64,000 nt of DNA, from contig JAPMOS010000002.1 in assembly GCA_027972325.1 (NCBI GenBank), positions 1,305,981 to 1,369,980 of the forward strand. The letters are read 5' to 3'. The notes below the pieces were generated by a model that saw nothing but the letters and a program-made list of their open reading frames with translations, was not told where the DNA came from and did not search any database. This DNA comes from Paratrimastix pyriformis (lineage: Eukaryota > Preaxostyla > Paratrimastigidae). Positions 23,227 through 35,608 of the stretch are shown here, one piece after another. Both the position numbers and the translations under genes were made by a program. Each line of letters starts with the position of its first letter. Position 1 is the first letter of the stretch.

Positions 23227-24133
23227 TCATTTGGGGGAACGCAGCACAAATGGGGTTGCTGTCACCCCCGGGAAAGAGAGCCCCCCTGGCGTCTTCACAG
23301 ATGGAGAAGTGGATGTCAACGGAGACAAAGTCCGCCCTGCCCGGGGAGAGTTGCGAATGAGCGTGAATCGGTCAAGGGGTTTGGGCTCAGGAAGCCGTGG
23401 GCTCGTGTCTGGTGGTGGTCGGGGGGACCTGGCGCCTGCCCCGACGGCTCGATGCGCCATCTGATCGATTTTATGTTTCACCGAGTCGTACAGTTCTTCG
23501 AGTTCGGCTTTCTTCCTAGGCGGAAAGGCATGAAATATCGGGCCCCCATTCGTTGAAGACCTCGACTTTTCGATGTAGAGGTCCTGGAGTGTCTTGTACT
23601 CGCGCCGCCCCTGCTCGATCTCGTCGCGGAGGCTGCGGATTTGCTGGTTCATGATGTGGATCGCCCGTTTTAACTCCTCCAGGCGCTCGACAAAAACCTT
23701 CTCTTGTTGCTGGACCTTGGCTTGCTGTCGGCGCTGCAAGTGGACGAAGTAGGCTACCTCATTCTGCTTCTGGGTACTGTAAAATTGAAAGCCACTTTCT
23801 GCAATCTTAAAAACTAATGGTCCCGGTCAAGGGGGTTTGGGCGACAACCGAGAGCTGACCCATCTCCGGCTCCAGTCCGGTGAGCGACATTTTCCTGGAT
23901 TCCTCAGATGGGCACAGCTCCACCACCTGCACATCATTTCTTCAAGATGTCCAATGCGTGGCAGAGTTGTTCATGACAGACGGGTGTGATAAGGGGCGTT
24001 CACAACCCGGGCATTGGCCATTCTTGGATATTTGATCCCCGCAGGCAGTACAAAAAATGTGCATACAGTTTGTTACGTAACAGGTAGTTTCTGACGAGAA
24101 CGCATTCCAGCAGCGATTGCACCGAAATGGCAT
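23227..24133 (-). CDS. HEI10/CCNB1IP1-like RING-coiled-coil meiotic protein
   Basis: The ATG at 24133 starts MPFRCNRCWNAFSSETTCYV, then TNCMHIFCTACGD and GQCPGCERPLS, a RING of the ZMM E3 family (plant HEI10 starts MRCNACW). After an intron with donor GTCATG, exon 2 reads VVELCPSEESRKMSLTGLEP, matching the DVVQVDLSPSEExRKMVLAG block of CCNB1IP1. Exon 3 reads VFKIAESGFQFYSTQKQNEV and then a long coiled coil with FVERLEELKRAIHIMNQQIR and REYKTLQDLYIEK. A Pro/Ser-rich tail with RTLSPLTSTSPS-like sites ends at 23227. HEI10 proteins mark crossover sites on meiotic chromosomes by SUMO/ubiquitin ligase activity. The start codon directly abuts the stop codon of the upstream MRG15-like gene. The stop is 75 bp from the convergent NME7 stop. 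Confidence 0.85.
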
Positions 24134-25879
24134 TCAGGGAGAGAGCGCAGAGGGTGGACTACCGGCTGGTGGCTCAATCCGGGCGCGTTTGAGGTAGTCT
24201 GGGGAGGCATCGTCAAAGTCAGGCGGAAAGAGCACAGAGGCCCCCTTCTCCAAAAATCTGCCACCGGAAAAAAATCGGGACCACCGTACGAACAGGAGGC
24301 GGACCGAATGAAGTCATTCAGTCGCGCCACAAAGATCTCCGTCCGGGCTGGTGTCTCGAGTAATTTGTGATCCTGTCCGCGGAAATGATTAATTCGATAT
24401 CGGTGTGGGGAAAAAACCTTCATAATATGCGGCAATTGTAAAATGAGTCGCAGCAGGTGAACAGCTCCGTAGATATCGGCAACCGCAGGTTGAGTTCGGG
24501 GTGGTTCGTTAGGGTCGGCAGGTGGAAAGTACTCCTCGAATTGGGGAAATTCAAATTCGTGAAGAAGGCCGGAACGCAAATTTCTGTTGAAGAACTCCCG
24601 GAGTCCCGTGCAAAAGTTGGCAGCTGACATTGTCGTCGCGAGGGTGGGAGGAGTTGGGGGTGGGGTGGCGGGGAGGGGACTACCAGGAACGTCAGAGCGT
24701 GGCTCGGACGGACGGGATGATGACCGACCTGCGAGAGAGGGAAAATTTGGTATAAACATCCAAAATGCGAGTCACGCTGGGCGATGCTGGCAGGGGAACG
24801 AGCTGATGATTGATCGGATCCATGGGGAGATATTATAAAAACACAGTTCGAGAGCTTTCGCCCGAAAAAGCGGCGAGACCTGGTGCTGCTGTGAGATCGC
24901 CACCGAGTCGCGCCACAGGCGCCGCCGAAGAGACAGCGGAAGGGCGACGAAGGACTATCGGACGAGAAACGAGTGAGCAGCGAAGAAAACAGGTGAAGAA
25001 AGCTGGAAGACATCAACCGGCGTGCTCTCAAAAAGGGCCTCCGTTGGGATGGGAGGCGAGCCGTTGCTCCGGCCCTGAGAAGGGTCCTGCGCATCAGAAT
25101 TGCTCCTTGTTGTTGGGGCTTCGGGGTTCTGTCCCTGGGGGGGCGAAATGGGCTGCTCGTCGAGCCCGCCATCAGAGCGCCGCCGCTTGGTGGTCTCATC
25201 CACCGCAGCACCAAAACCGGGCACCAAAGGGTGCTTCGTGCCTGTCTCCGGGGCCGGGGCGCTCCCCAGAGCTTGGGGTGCGGCGGCGGTCTGCCCGTCG
25301 TGCGGCCCGGTCGGCGAAGAGCGACCCGAGGAAGCGGCAGGCTGTGGCGACGGATCGAGGGCCGAATCCGCGGTGGGTTCAGCCCCGTTGTCGTCGTCCT
25401 GAATGCGAACGGTCGAGGCCGGGGAAGCGCGCCTCCTCGTGAGTTGATCCGATCTCCCTAAATCTGTGTGCGCGAATGTTGAAGGCCAGCAGGGGACCTT
25501 TTTTGCCTAGCTTTTTCCCCTTTTTCGCCGGGCAGAAAATTTTTACGTTTTCTGGCGTGTTCTATTGGGGCAGCCGCATGTGGCGATGAGTGAGAGCAAA
25601 AGCATCGCAAAAGACCTTTTTCAGGAGACTCTCGGAAACCCATTCATCGTAAGAATCGCCCCACCCACAGTAATGAATACAATATTCTCTATCTGTCCCG
25701 TCCGTGCGACGCTGGAGAACTTTGGCGCAATAAAAGCTGGATCCATAAGCGCACAATGCCTCCTCTCCTTCGGCATATTCAAAGGTCTCGTCATCGGTGC
25801 CGTTTGTTCCGTTGTTTCGTTCGTCGGCCTTCGAGCCGTCATGGCCAGCCAGCGCAACCTCCGTGCCGTCCTCCTGCAT
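24134..25879 (-). CDS. MRG15/Eaf3-like chromodomain-MRG domain protein
   Basis: From the ATG at 25879 (MQEDGTEVALAGHDGSKADE), a chromo-barrel follows: FEYAEGEEALCAYGSSFYCA, KVLQRRTDGTDREYCIHYCG and WGDSYDEWVSESLL, matching the MRG15 motif HYxGWxxxxDEWV. A basic linker follows (ARKRKNFLPGEKGEKARQK). The MRG domain exons read FVALPLSLRRRLWRDSVAIS, then LVPLPASPSVTRILDVY, then REFFNRNLRSGLLHEFEFPQ, IYGAVHLLRLILQLPHIM, ARTEIFVARLNDFI and, after a 47-nt intron (24304-24258, donor GTCCGC), FLEKGASVLFPPDFDDASPD-YLKRA, which corresponds to the MRG ending SASDYxxAxPEY. The MRG domain docks MSL/NuA4-type acetyltransferase and Sin3 deacetylase partners; the barrel reads methylated H3K36. The exon junction near 24755 is not fully resolved. 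The stop at 24134-24136 touches the next gene's ATG. Confidence 0.85.
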
Positions 25880-25982
25880 CGTCGGCCTGTGGGGTTCTCG
25901 AGCGCATGTAGTCGACACATCGTGTCAATCGTTGTTCATTCGCGTGTTGGGTGCGGAAGAAGTTGCCTCTTCAGGTGCTCGT

Positions 25983-28900
25983 ATGTTACTCCACCGCCAC
26001 CCTTCACGGGCTTCCATAGCTCTTTGGGTTCTTTCTCTGACAACCTTGATCTCCTGCTCGGTTTCCTCTAATCCTAATTCCTGCGATCAAAGTAATTCCT
26101 CGTGCATTTCTGCCTGTCAAACCAGTATCACGCAATGCAAGGCTCAATGTGATCCTTCAGATGCCATCTGCTTGCGTGTCTGTGATGACCGAGGGCAGAT
26201 GTGTTCGCAACAGTGTAACCTTGCCAACCAAGAATGCGTCCGCGCACCTAACTGCGAGGTCCGATTTCTGCCAAATTCCATATGCCAACACTGTGCTCGC
26301 TCACCTTTCAGGCTCGTGCGTCTTCTTGCATCGATACATGCGAGGCAACTCGCCTTGTTTGTGTCGATTCACGGAGTGACGAAAACGTGTGCTCCGTGAA
26401 TTACGGACTTTGTTTGGCCAAGTGCGACTCGGTGTTCTCCCGCTGCAAAACGGGACTCTCCCTTGCCGAGCAGCCCCCCCCTCGCGGGGCCGCGCTGTCC
26501 CCGCTGAGCCAAAAGACTCCGGGTGTCTCTCAAGTCTGGATGATTCCGGCACTCTCTTTCTTCACGAACGTTCGTGCAGTGCGATTATGACTGTTCCCTC
26601 GCCTTCGGGCAGTGCAAGGACACCAAATGTCGTGGCCCTTGGGACAAGCCTTGCATTGCTCAGTGCCGCCAAGGGGAGAAGGCCTGCCAAGATACCTGTG
26701 TCAGCAAACTGGGCAATGGCGAGAAGCGACCCGCCACAGCCACCACCATTGCTCCGGTCTGCCGTCGTCTCTGTTTTTCCAAACCCTCCGATACGCGCCT
26801 CTACAGAGCACGCAGTCCTGCGACGACGGGTGCGACGATGCCGATGTGTTGTGCCGCGAGCATTGCACCACATCGAAGTGTGTGGCCGATTGCCGCACCA
26901 CGCGCCGCTCGTGCACCTTGGGATGCCGAGACGCCCGCGCCGGGAAGGACACTACCCAGGGGACTTCTTCGCTGCCTGCATCCATCGTCTGTGGCTTCCG
27001 CCGCCCCGGAACAACAGATGCATCGGATCTGTTCTGTTTTGTGTCTCCACACAGTGCGCCTCTGTGTGCGAGGGTTCCTACGACGGCTGTGTGGAGAGCA
27101 AGTGTCCCTCCACCGGGAAGGATGCCCTCACTGGCCAGCGGCGGGTCGAATGTGTCAAGCAATGCGCCCAAAGCCGCTACCTCTGCCTCGATCAGTGTCC
27201 CCCCGATACCGGTCTGGCCTCCTCGAAAAGCCATCCACTGCTTCCTCTTTTGCGCCCTTGGGCAGTTCCTCCTCACGACCCGCACCACCACCACCACCAC
27301 CCGCCGCCACCGTTGCCGTCACCACCGATCACCATCACCATCATCTCTCCGCTTCCAAAAACCGAGCCGCAATGGCCCGCAAAGCACGAACTCCATCCCA
27401 CGCCCCACCCTCACCCCGCCCCACCCTCTCGGTTCCTCTCAGAGCTCGTGGGATCGACTCAAGCCGACCAGGCCTGCGTCGCACAGTGCGGCAAGGCCCT
27501 GACCAGCTGTGTGGCCGGGGTGGCCGGCGACGACACGGTGGCCTACGATCGCTGCTACAGGGAGAAGACCCGCTGCGCCAAGAAATGCGCCACGGCCGCC
27601 AGCCCGACCATCGTCTGCTTTGGCGGGTCCCCTGCCTGCTCCCTGCTCCTTGCCCCGCGGTTGCATTCTCACGGTGACCCTCCGACCCACCTCCAATTCC
27701 ATTGGGCGCAGAGCTGCGCCGGTGACTGCGACGACATCTTTTCGTTTTGCCTGAGCGATTGCCCTGCCGGTCAGCGGGGCACCCTGCAGAGTGCCTGCCC
27801 GTCGGCATGCCTCGACGCGCGGCTTCTTTGCCGGGCCGACTGCCCTGAGGCTTCGGCGACGGGCACAGGAGTCCAGGTCTGCCTCGATGCCAACGAGTGG
27901 CCTTGAACTTTCCATCTCTCTCTCTCTCTCTCTCTCTCCCCTGCCCGCTCCCATCCCTGTCGCAGACTCCGTGTGCGCAGTACTGCAGTAAGCAGTTCGA
28001 CAGCTGTGGGTCGCTGTGCGGCTCCGCAAACGCCACCTGTCTCGAGGGGTGCCGCCTGATGCGGCAGAATTGCAACGATGGCTGCGCCGGGAAGATTTTC
28101 TCTGTCTGCGTGTGTGCCCGCCTCAGGCGCTCGGTTCCTCACAGTGAGTTCCCTTCGGACACGCCTGTCCCCGCATTCTGGCAACGCTTTTTGTGCAGAA
28201 TGCTCCCTGTACGCCCCAGTGTAACGCCAAATTCCTGCCGTGCCTGGACGCCTGCCCCAAGTCGGGCCCTCAGAAAAGCCTCTGCGAAGACGGCTGCCGG
28301 TACACCCGCCTGGGGTGTCTGGTTCAATGCACGCCGGCCCCGGCTCCGCCTTCGAACCCGCTCTCCTCTGATGGCAAACCAGCCTCCGGCAGCGGCAGCG
28401 GCAGCGACACACCGGTTTGCTTCCTCCAGATCACCAGTCGCGCACCAGTCGCACACACCAGTCACACACACCACAGTCGCACGCCGCCCACCCACACCCA
28501 CATGCACCCACATGCACCCGCGCCCGTGTGTTTGCCTTCGTGGCTCTGGCCTTGGACGGCATGCGTGCAGCTCCCCTGCTCCGATCAAGTCGAGGCCGAC
28601 TACACCGGCTGCACCGCAGCATGCAACACATCCCGCGACTGCGAGAAGGAGTGCCGCCGCATTCGGTACAACGCCCTGGAAAAGTGCAGTCCGTCCCTCC
28701 GCGTTGGGTATCGCCCACCATCCCCTTGCCGGCCCCACGACCCCCATGGACCCGCCCCTCCTCGGTCGGCTCACCGCAACGGGCCGCTCGTTTCACCATG
28801 TAGGTCAGACTCCTGTCGACAGCTTCGGCCCCCCTGAGTCGACGGGCGATGCCTGCCTGGTCGGTGCCGCCCCATGGCCACTTGCCTCGGCCTCGGCCCC

Positions 28901-31900
28901 TCCCTCGCTGCCTCTGCTGGCGCGATCGCGCTCGTCGCTGCTGCGCTTCATTCTCGTCTCGTCTCGTCTCGTCTCGTCTCGCCCCGTCTCGCCCCCCCCC
29001 CCCCCCCCCCCCCCCTCCCACGTCCCGTGGCAGGACTACTGCGCCACAAATACCTACGAATGCATGGGCTCGCTGGCCGACGGCGACTCGGCTGGTTTCG
29101 AGACTTGCCGCCAGTGGTCCGGATCGCCGTCACTCCATCTCATCCCCTCGGCCCCTCGGCCCGCCCCACCTCACCGTGCATTCGGCCCTTCATCGGACTG
29201 TGTCGTGCGGCTCCGTGTGGGCTGCCCAGGAAGCTGCAGTGCGACGACTTCTGCGCCAACCCGCCCTCGGACCAGGAGCTGTGCCTGATGGGCTGCACAG
29301 AGACATTCGATGGCTGCTCGGCCGCGTGCGGAGCCACCCCGACCGAAGACTGCCTGATGGGCTGCCGCATCCAACGGCAGACGTGCCGCAACCAGTGCGA
29401 CAGCCTGGCCTCCCAGGGCGCCGGCGCGGCCAACGGCACGGTCAGTCGCGTCCCCCGGCTCGGGGCCTCGGGGTCGCCACATGGCATCCTCGCTCCTCGT
29501 TGCTCACCGCCCCATCCCTTCCTCGTCCCCTCGTCCCCTCGTCCTCCTTGTCCTCCTCCCCCTTCTCCTATGCCCGCAGTCGAGCCCCTGCACGAACAGC
29601 TGCGCTGCCTCCTTTGACACCTGCAGCGGGAAGTGTGCCTCCAACAATGACGCCTGCTTCGAGGGATGCCGCACCTTGCGCAAGACCTGCCTCGAGGGAT
29701 GTGCCGCTGGCACCACCCCCACCCCGACCTCGAACAGCACCGCCACCGCGCCCACGACCACGGCCCAGGTGCTGACATGCTACGGCACCTGCGACAGCAA
29801 CCAGAACGTGTGCTTCGACCAGTGCGACACGTTCGCCCCCTGCGAAGACGCCTGCCTGAGGGTCCACAAGGACTGCAAGACCAAGTGCGACGCCACCGGT
29901 GGCTCCGCTTTGGGTCTGTCCAGGCCCATCCGCCATGCCATCCGCATGGTCAGCCAGCCAAACGAGAGCGGAACGGCACCACAGAAAGGGTCGCACCTCA
30001 CGAACGAGGGGAACGCTCGAGCACCGTGAGGGCACTCGGAGGGCCAACCAGCCCAGCCAGGCACGCCCAGGCGCATGCATGCACTGCCCCCTTGCCATAC
30101 ATGTACCCCTTACCCCTTGCCATACATGTACCCCTCCCACCCACACCAACGCAGCGACCCCCCTCGTGGCATCGCCTGTGCCCTCGGGAACTGGTGACAC
30201 GAGTGCGTCGGCTCCTGTGATGGTCCGTGTGTCTGGCCCTCTTGGATGGACTCATACTCACCGGCCCTTTCCCCTTGTCTTTCCTTTGTCTTTCCTTTGT
30301 CTTTCCTTTGTCTTTCCTTTGTCTTTCCTTTGTCTTTCCTTTGTCTTTCCTTTGTCTTTCGTTTGTCTTCTCCCGGCCCCCGTTCAGACGGCTGCCCAGT
30401 GCTCGGTCTGGTCATCTACCCGCTTGCTCCTTCGCCCACTCGTTGTTGTGCTCTGCGATTTCATTTCCCCCTCTCCCGCTGCCCCAGGAGGAGTCCCTGA
30501 CCTGCCAGGACGGGTGCCGCAACACGTATTCCACCTGCCGCACCAAGTGCATCACATCCGCGGCTGCGGGATGTTCGACGACCTGCTCGACGACCCGCGA
30601 CGGCTGCACGGCCAAGTGCCAGGACACCGCCCGCGCCTGCACGGCCAAGGCAGCCTCGACGCCGCTCTCCTCCAATCCGGGTACCACCACCGGCACCACC
30701 GGCACGGGGACCGGGACCGGGACGAGTGGCAGTGGAAGCACCTCAAGCGGAGGCTCCTCGGGCATTGTCTACAACCCCGCAACAGGCACCACCACGGGCA
30801 CCACCAAGCCTTCCACGGGCACGGGCACGGGCACCACCACGGGCACGGGCACCACCACGGGCACGGGCACCACCACGGGCACTGGGACCGCCACTGGGGC
30901 TGGGAGCACGGGTACCACCGGCACCGGATCGACCCCGTCGGGCAGCACGGGCGGCACCACTTCCGGGGGCAGCCCCGCAGCCACCACGCCGGTCGTGTTC
31001 AACCCCGACGACACCGATGCCGACACCCTCCGCATCTGCCAGAGCTATTGCACCATGTCCCAAAACCGGTGCAAGCAGGAATGCGGGTCCGTCCCGCCCG
31101 TCTTCGCTTCCGCTGACCTGTGCTCATCCGCCTGGCAGGTATGCCCCGTATGCGGCCTGCACCACCGAGTGCGATCAGCACGCCACCCAATGCAACGGCG
31201 CCTGTGCGACCGGAGCCGAGCCGCCCGACCAGCTGCCCGACCAGCCCCGCTGGACGCAGTGCGGTCTGTGCCCTGCCGTCATGGCCCCGTGACACCAATG
31301 GTGGGCTCCAAGGCAGAGTACAGCCGATGACCCATCGGACGGGTCGCGCTGCCGAGTTGCTCCGGACCCCTGCTCCATCCTCCTTCCCTTCCCCATTCAC
31401 ATACCCGTTCCTTCCCCACTCACATACCCGTTCTTCCTTCCCCTTCCCCACTCACATACCCGTTCCTTCCCCACTCACATACCCGTTCCATTCCCGCCCT
31501 GCCGGCGTAGTCGACGCGGCCAACCAGATTTTCAACCTTTGCGCCAGCAAGTGCGCCGCTGCGGATGTCCGCTAAATCCCCTCCTCCACTCGTCCCCACC
31601 CGCTCCTCCATCCGTCCCGCTCGCCCGCCCACCCACCTTCATCCCGATGGCTCATCTGCTGTGATGGTGGTGGTGCAGGATGCTTGCTTTGAGCTTTGCC
31701 GCACTCAGCGCAAGGTTCCGCTCGGTCCGTGTGCATCACCCTCCCCTCCGCCCCAGCCCCTCCCCAGCCCATGAGCCGCCCGTAACTTTGGGTTTGTGCT
31801 TGATGGTGCACAGAGAACTGCAACAAGATCTACGGCGGTCCGTACGCCTCCACGGACGTGCCCGCCCAGCAGGATCTGCCCAACAGCATCCTGGTCCGTC

Positions 31901-33445
31901 ACCCTATCTGCCTGCCCCCTGCCCCCCGCCCCCCTCCTGTGCCTGCCCCCCTCCCTGTGCCTGCCCCACTCCCTGTGCCTGCCCCCCTCCCTGTGCCTGC
32001 CTGCCTGCCTGTGCCTGCCAGCCACCGCATCTGGGCCTGGCTGACTTGGATGTCCTGTTGCTGGTGGGCCAGCTGCAAGTGTGCCAGGGCAGCTGCAACA
32101 CGCTGATGGCCCAGTGCCAGGGCAAGTGCACCGAGACGTCCGGCGGCTCGTGCGACGACGCGTGCGTCCAGCAGATGCGCTCCTGCTCCAATGGCTGCCA
32201 GAGGGACTACGGGGCAAGCAATGCAACCACGGACACCACCACCACCACCACCACCAAGCCGTTGGTCTGTGGGAGCGGAACCGCTTGACGTGGTTGGTCG
32301 GAGAGGGGGAGCGGAGGGAGGGTCGAAACAAACTCACGCCCATGACCACTCGTCCCCGGCCCCCCCGCAGAATTGCGATGACGGCTGCTCGCAGACCATG
32401 AGCACATGCCTGACCCGGTGCAACCCCACCGACAGCTCCTGCAGCGCCGAGTGCACCGCCAGCATGCGCACTTGCCAGGAGGACTGCTCGCTTCCGAGCG
32501 ACACGTGCGGTCGGGAGTGCGCCCGCATCCGCCTCAGCTGCATCGCCAGCTCGGCCACCCTGAGCGCCCAGCAGGTGTGCCAGCGGGACGAACTCGATGT
32601 CTGTGGGCGCCGCGGCACGGGCGGTGCGGGCAGCAAGGTTCCGACTCGTGCTCACGGGTGGCTATTTGGGCTGGGCGTTTGCAGTGCAACACCGAGTGCC
32701 TCAACTCAGCGCCACCCGAGTGCATCGCCAGCTGCGACAGCGCATACACAGCGGGCGTGGGAGCCTGCGCGGACACCGAGTGCAGCGACCGGTCTCTGCG
32801 CTTGTACAAGAGTTGCCGCCAGCAGTGCGTTGACGACGCCTACGCTGCCGGCTACTATGACCAACCCACCTCGGAGCCTTTGAGTGGAACCACGCCCACG
32901 ACCACCACCACGCCCACGACCACCACCCCCACGACCACCACCCCACGACCACCACCCCACCACCCCACCACCACCACCCCCACCCCCACCACCACCACCA
33001 CCCCCACCACCCCCGACCACGACCACCACCCCCACGACCACGACCACCACGACCACCACCCCCACGACCACCAACAAGGTCACGAGCACCGGGGTTCCTA
33101 CAACGCCCACCGAGTGCAAGGCCTGGTGCGACTACACCGACCTGGACGGGTGCATGGACGCGGTCACGGCCCTGCAGCTCTCCTCGAACGCCTACCAGAC
33201 GTGCTGGGATCGGAACGAAGCCTGCGGCACAGCTTGCGCCTCTGGGGACACCGCGACGGTCTGCCTCCACCCCCCCTAAGCTGTCCTGACCCTTCGGTCC
33301 CTAGCTCACGGTCCTGGGCTGCAACTACCGATGCGAGACGACCCAGGTGGCCTGCGTTCGGAAATGCGGCTCTGGGAACCTGCCATGCAAAAACACCTGC
33401 AAGAGCGCAGCAAGCAGCTGTGTTGATAAGTGCCTCGCAATGTAG
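25983..33445 (+). CDS. Large secreted cysteine-rich repeat protein with mucin-like linkers, ~17 or more exons
   Basis: The ATG at 25983 starts MLLHRHPSRASIALWVLSLT-TLISCS, a signal peptide, followed by dozens of CxxxC pairs about 8-12 residues apart. Examples are CISACQTSITQCKAQC, CDDGCDDADVLCREHC, CAQYCSKQFDSCGSLC, CTNSCAASFDTCSGKC and CDDGCSQTMSTCLTRC. Many exons start a few codons before such a motif. Thr/Gly-rich (30790-30990) and Thr/Pro-rich (32880-33080) segments look like O-glycosylated linkers. The final exon reads VLGCNYRCETTQVACVRKC and ends SSCVDKCLAM-stop at 33445. I know no named family; the spacing suggests small disulphide-stapled helical hairpins. Function is unknown, perhaps surface coat or predation. 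The first intron (26259-26311, donor GTCCGA) is 53 nt. A paralogue lies beside the telomere at 59631-62524. Confidence 0.75.
30281..30365. repeat. CTTTGTCTTTC-type tandem repeat in an intron
   Basis: Eight or so copies of a 10-bp pyrimidine-rich unit (CTTTGTCTTT) within an intron of the first cysteine-rich gene. Confidence 0.85.
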
Positions 33446-33602
33446 CATCCTATTTTCGCCACCCCTCTGTTTCAAATTCATGCATGGATTATTATCATGA
33501 GTTTATGCGGGAAAGACACTTCTCAGAAGAAAAATCCCGAAGTACGAACTAATAGCATAAGAGGACCGCGCAATGTGTTCCGGATGGGTGCAAAACCAAC
33601 GC

Positions 33603-33913
33603 TTAGTTCTTACGACGGTAAGACATACCCTCAGCGAGGCGAGCCTTGCCGCCAGTGGGCTGGCAAACAACAGTCTGGCAGTTGCCGCAGAGGACAACAG
33701 TGGTGGCATGGCTGAACACAGTCATGCTAGAGAACGCATGGTGATGAACATACGAGGAAAAAGGAAGACAGACATGCGGTGGCAGGAAGGGCACTTAACG
33801 TCCATGAAGAACGAGTTGGGAGACTGGACGAGACGCTTCAACTTGTGCTTGCGGGCCTCATCATCCTTGCGGGGGTGCAGCAGGTCCTCCTTGAACTGAT
33901 AGCGCTTCACCAT
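33603..33913 (-). CDS. RPS27: 40S ribosomal protein eS27 (RPS27)
   Basis: The ATG at 33913 gives [20 protein letters not shown], then [20 protein letters not shown] with PSCHR. A ~47-nt intron with donor GTCTGT separates it from [39 protein letters not shown]-stop. The four zinc-binding cysteines (CPSC and CGNC) are intact, and length is about that of eS27 (84-86 residues). This is a component of the small ribosomal subunit, and the strongest housekeeping anchor in the window. It is convergent with the cysteine-rich gene, 157 bp apart. Confidence 0.96.
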
Positions 33914-34349
33914 CTAAGAGAGCCCAAAACGAACAGAACGTACCATGAATGAAGTGTTTCAGTTATGATGAAACGATGTTCAAAACCCAGATTGTTTGAA
34001 CCCAAGACCCAGGTAAATTGATAGCAGCAGTCCCACCAGCCACAAAGTGGGCGAAATATGCCCCCCACAGGAGGGGAGGAATGTGTTGGGGAACAGCACA
34101 CAAACCTTGGTTCCAAATGCGCGGGGCGAAAGGGGGTGGATAGCGACTAAACTCTGGGGAGCGCCCCGCTCTGCTTTGAGATGACCCAACGATTGGGTTT
34201 CTTTTGCGTCCGTCAAGAAAGCAAATAAAAAAAAATGCGCAACTGTGCGTAATAACTAATATTTTTGATATCATCGTCGGTGGGAAAGGCCACAATAGAA
34301 TCCACAGCATATCACCCGCCCTTTCCCTAACGAGAGGAGCAGAACATAT
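33914..34349. other. Gene-free gap upstream of RPS27
   Basis: This 436-bp stretch is AT-richer than its surroundings and contains an A9-type run near 34231. It holds no ORF resembling a known protein and probably carries the RPS27 promoter plus the 3' end of the upstream gene. Confidence 0.4.
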
Positions 34350-35540
34350 TCACGCACCGAATTTAGAAGTACAGTGAGCTCGGTAGGCAAGCTCAGCCAA
34401 TGCTCGGTGGGCCGAGATCACTCCGTAGCCGCCATGGCATTGGATGGCCCTCTCTGCGAATCGGGAAGGAACGGCAGCTCGAACAACGTCAGATGAAAGA
34501 GCGAGACAAACCTGAAAACTGGGCACATTGATCGATGCGGGCACTCCCGGGGGCGCGGTGGGTCACACAGAGGAAGACGTTCCTGAATCATGATGACGGT
34601 GTGGGTTCGCCGCGGAGAGAAGAAGGACGAACCTGCTGCCGGGATCGAGGGGGGACGCGGCACTCTGCCGAAGAACGGGCGCCTCGGCCACGGGTGCTAT
34701 TCGGGGCGGGGGATGTCGTGGCCAGAAGTGAGACAAGCAGCCCCCAAGCCACCCCCACCCTTTGCGAACAAATCCCCTGTTGGGCCGGACCGGAAAAGGG
34801 ACCGGCAGCCGCAGACGTCCACACGGTCCCGGGAGGCCGGGCGGAGACAAGCCGCAACACATCGTCGCAGATGGCGACCAGATCCTAGTGCCGATGGTCG
34901 GATGGAACGTGGCGACGGGCGGGGCAGACGGGTCTCGAGAGGGCATCATTGCCGCCCATGGGCGGGCGGCCCTTGTCCACCCCGGCCTCGACCCCGGCAA
35001 CGACTTTCATGTGCACGACGAGCATTTGCGGGGCCTCCTCTGCGCCATTCAAAAACTCGCTCACTTTCCGCAGCAGCGCGTCTTTCAAGGGGCCCGCCCC
35101 CGCTGCTCGCGGGAAAGGGCCAGACGGTGAGTGGCGCCCGTCGGCATAGGCCTTGGGACAAACCTGAAGCATCAAGAAGGGCCGGGGGTTCAGGGTGCGA
35201 CGAAAGAGCCACTGCAAAAAGGGCGCGATCGGGCTCCGAGGTCGTCAGAAGGCGAATGGCGAGTCCCCCTGCAGCAGGGCTGGTTTTTGAAGTGGAACCG
35301 AATTGAGACCGCCGTGCGGGAAAGTGGTGTCTCAAACCTTTTGTCACGTTCTGTGGAGACGCAGCATCGCAGAAGCTGTTGGAACGGGTGTCCTGCTGTG
35401 GAATCCAGTGCCAGCAATCCCGAACATCCATCCCGAGCGAGAGAGTGTAAAAGGGATGGACACTGTTCCAAGAAGGTGGCCTGCCTCCCAGCAGACTCGT
35501 CATCACAAAGCCCCTCGAGCCACAAGAAGAGAAATTTCAT
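34350..35540 (-). CDS. Archaeal-type cofactor-independent phosphoglycerate-mutase-like protein (alkaline-phosphatase superfamily), possibly inactive
   Basis: The ATG at 35540 begins MKFLFLWLEGLCDDESAGRQ, resembling the ApgM start KxLFxLxDGLGD, then PSLLHSLARDGCSGLLAL (family: PNLDALAxxGxxGL). Middle exons include PLKDALLRKVSEFLNG and MLVVHMKVVAGVEAGVDKG, near the family block HxKAVDDAGHDK. A later exon has LTSGHDIPRPE (family VTGDHSTP) and the tail reads RFAERAIQCHGGYGVISAHR, like FxExxCAxGxLGRxxGxxxM. The Asp of DGLGD is Glu here, and the metal-binding His of AGHD aligns with Val. If the exon model is right, catalysis is doubtful. Exon boundaries between 34990 and 34545 are not resolved. Assignment rests on motif order rather than close similarity. 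Confidence 0.45.
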
Positions 35541-35608
35541 AGTCGTCAAGCGCCGGGCCCCAAAGGGAACAACCTCTCCGCCGGCCGCGCCCCCGGCACC
35601 GAGCTCAG

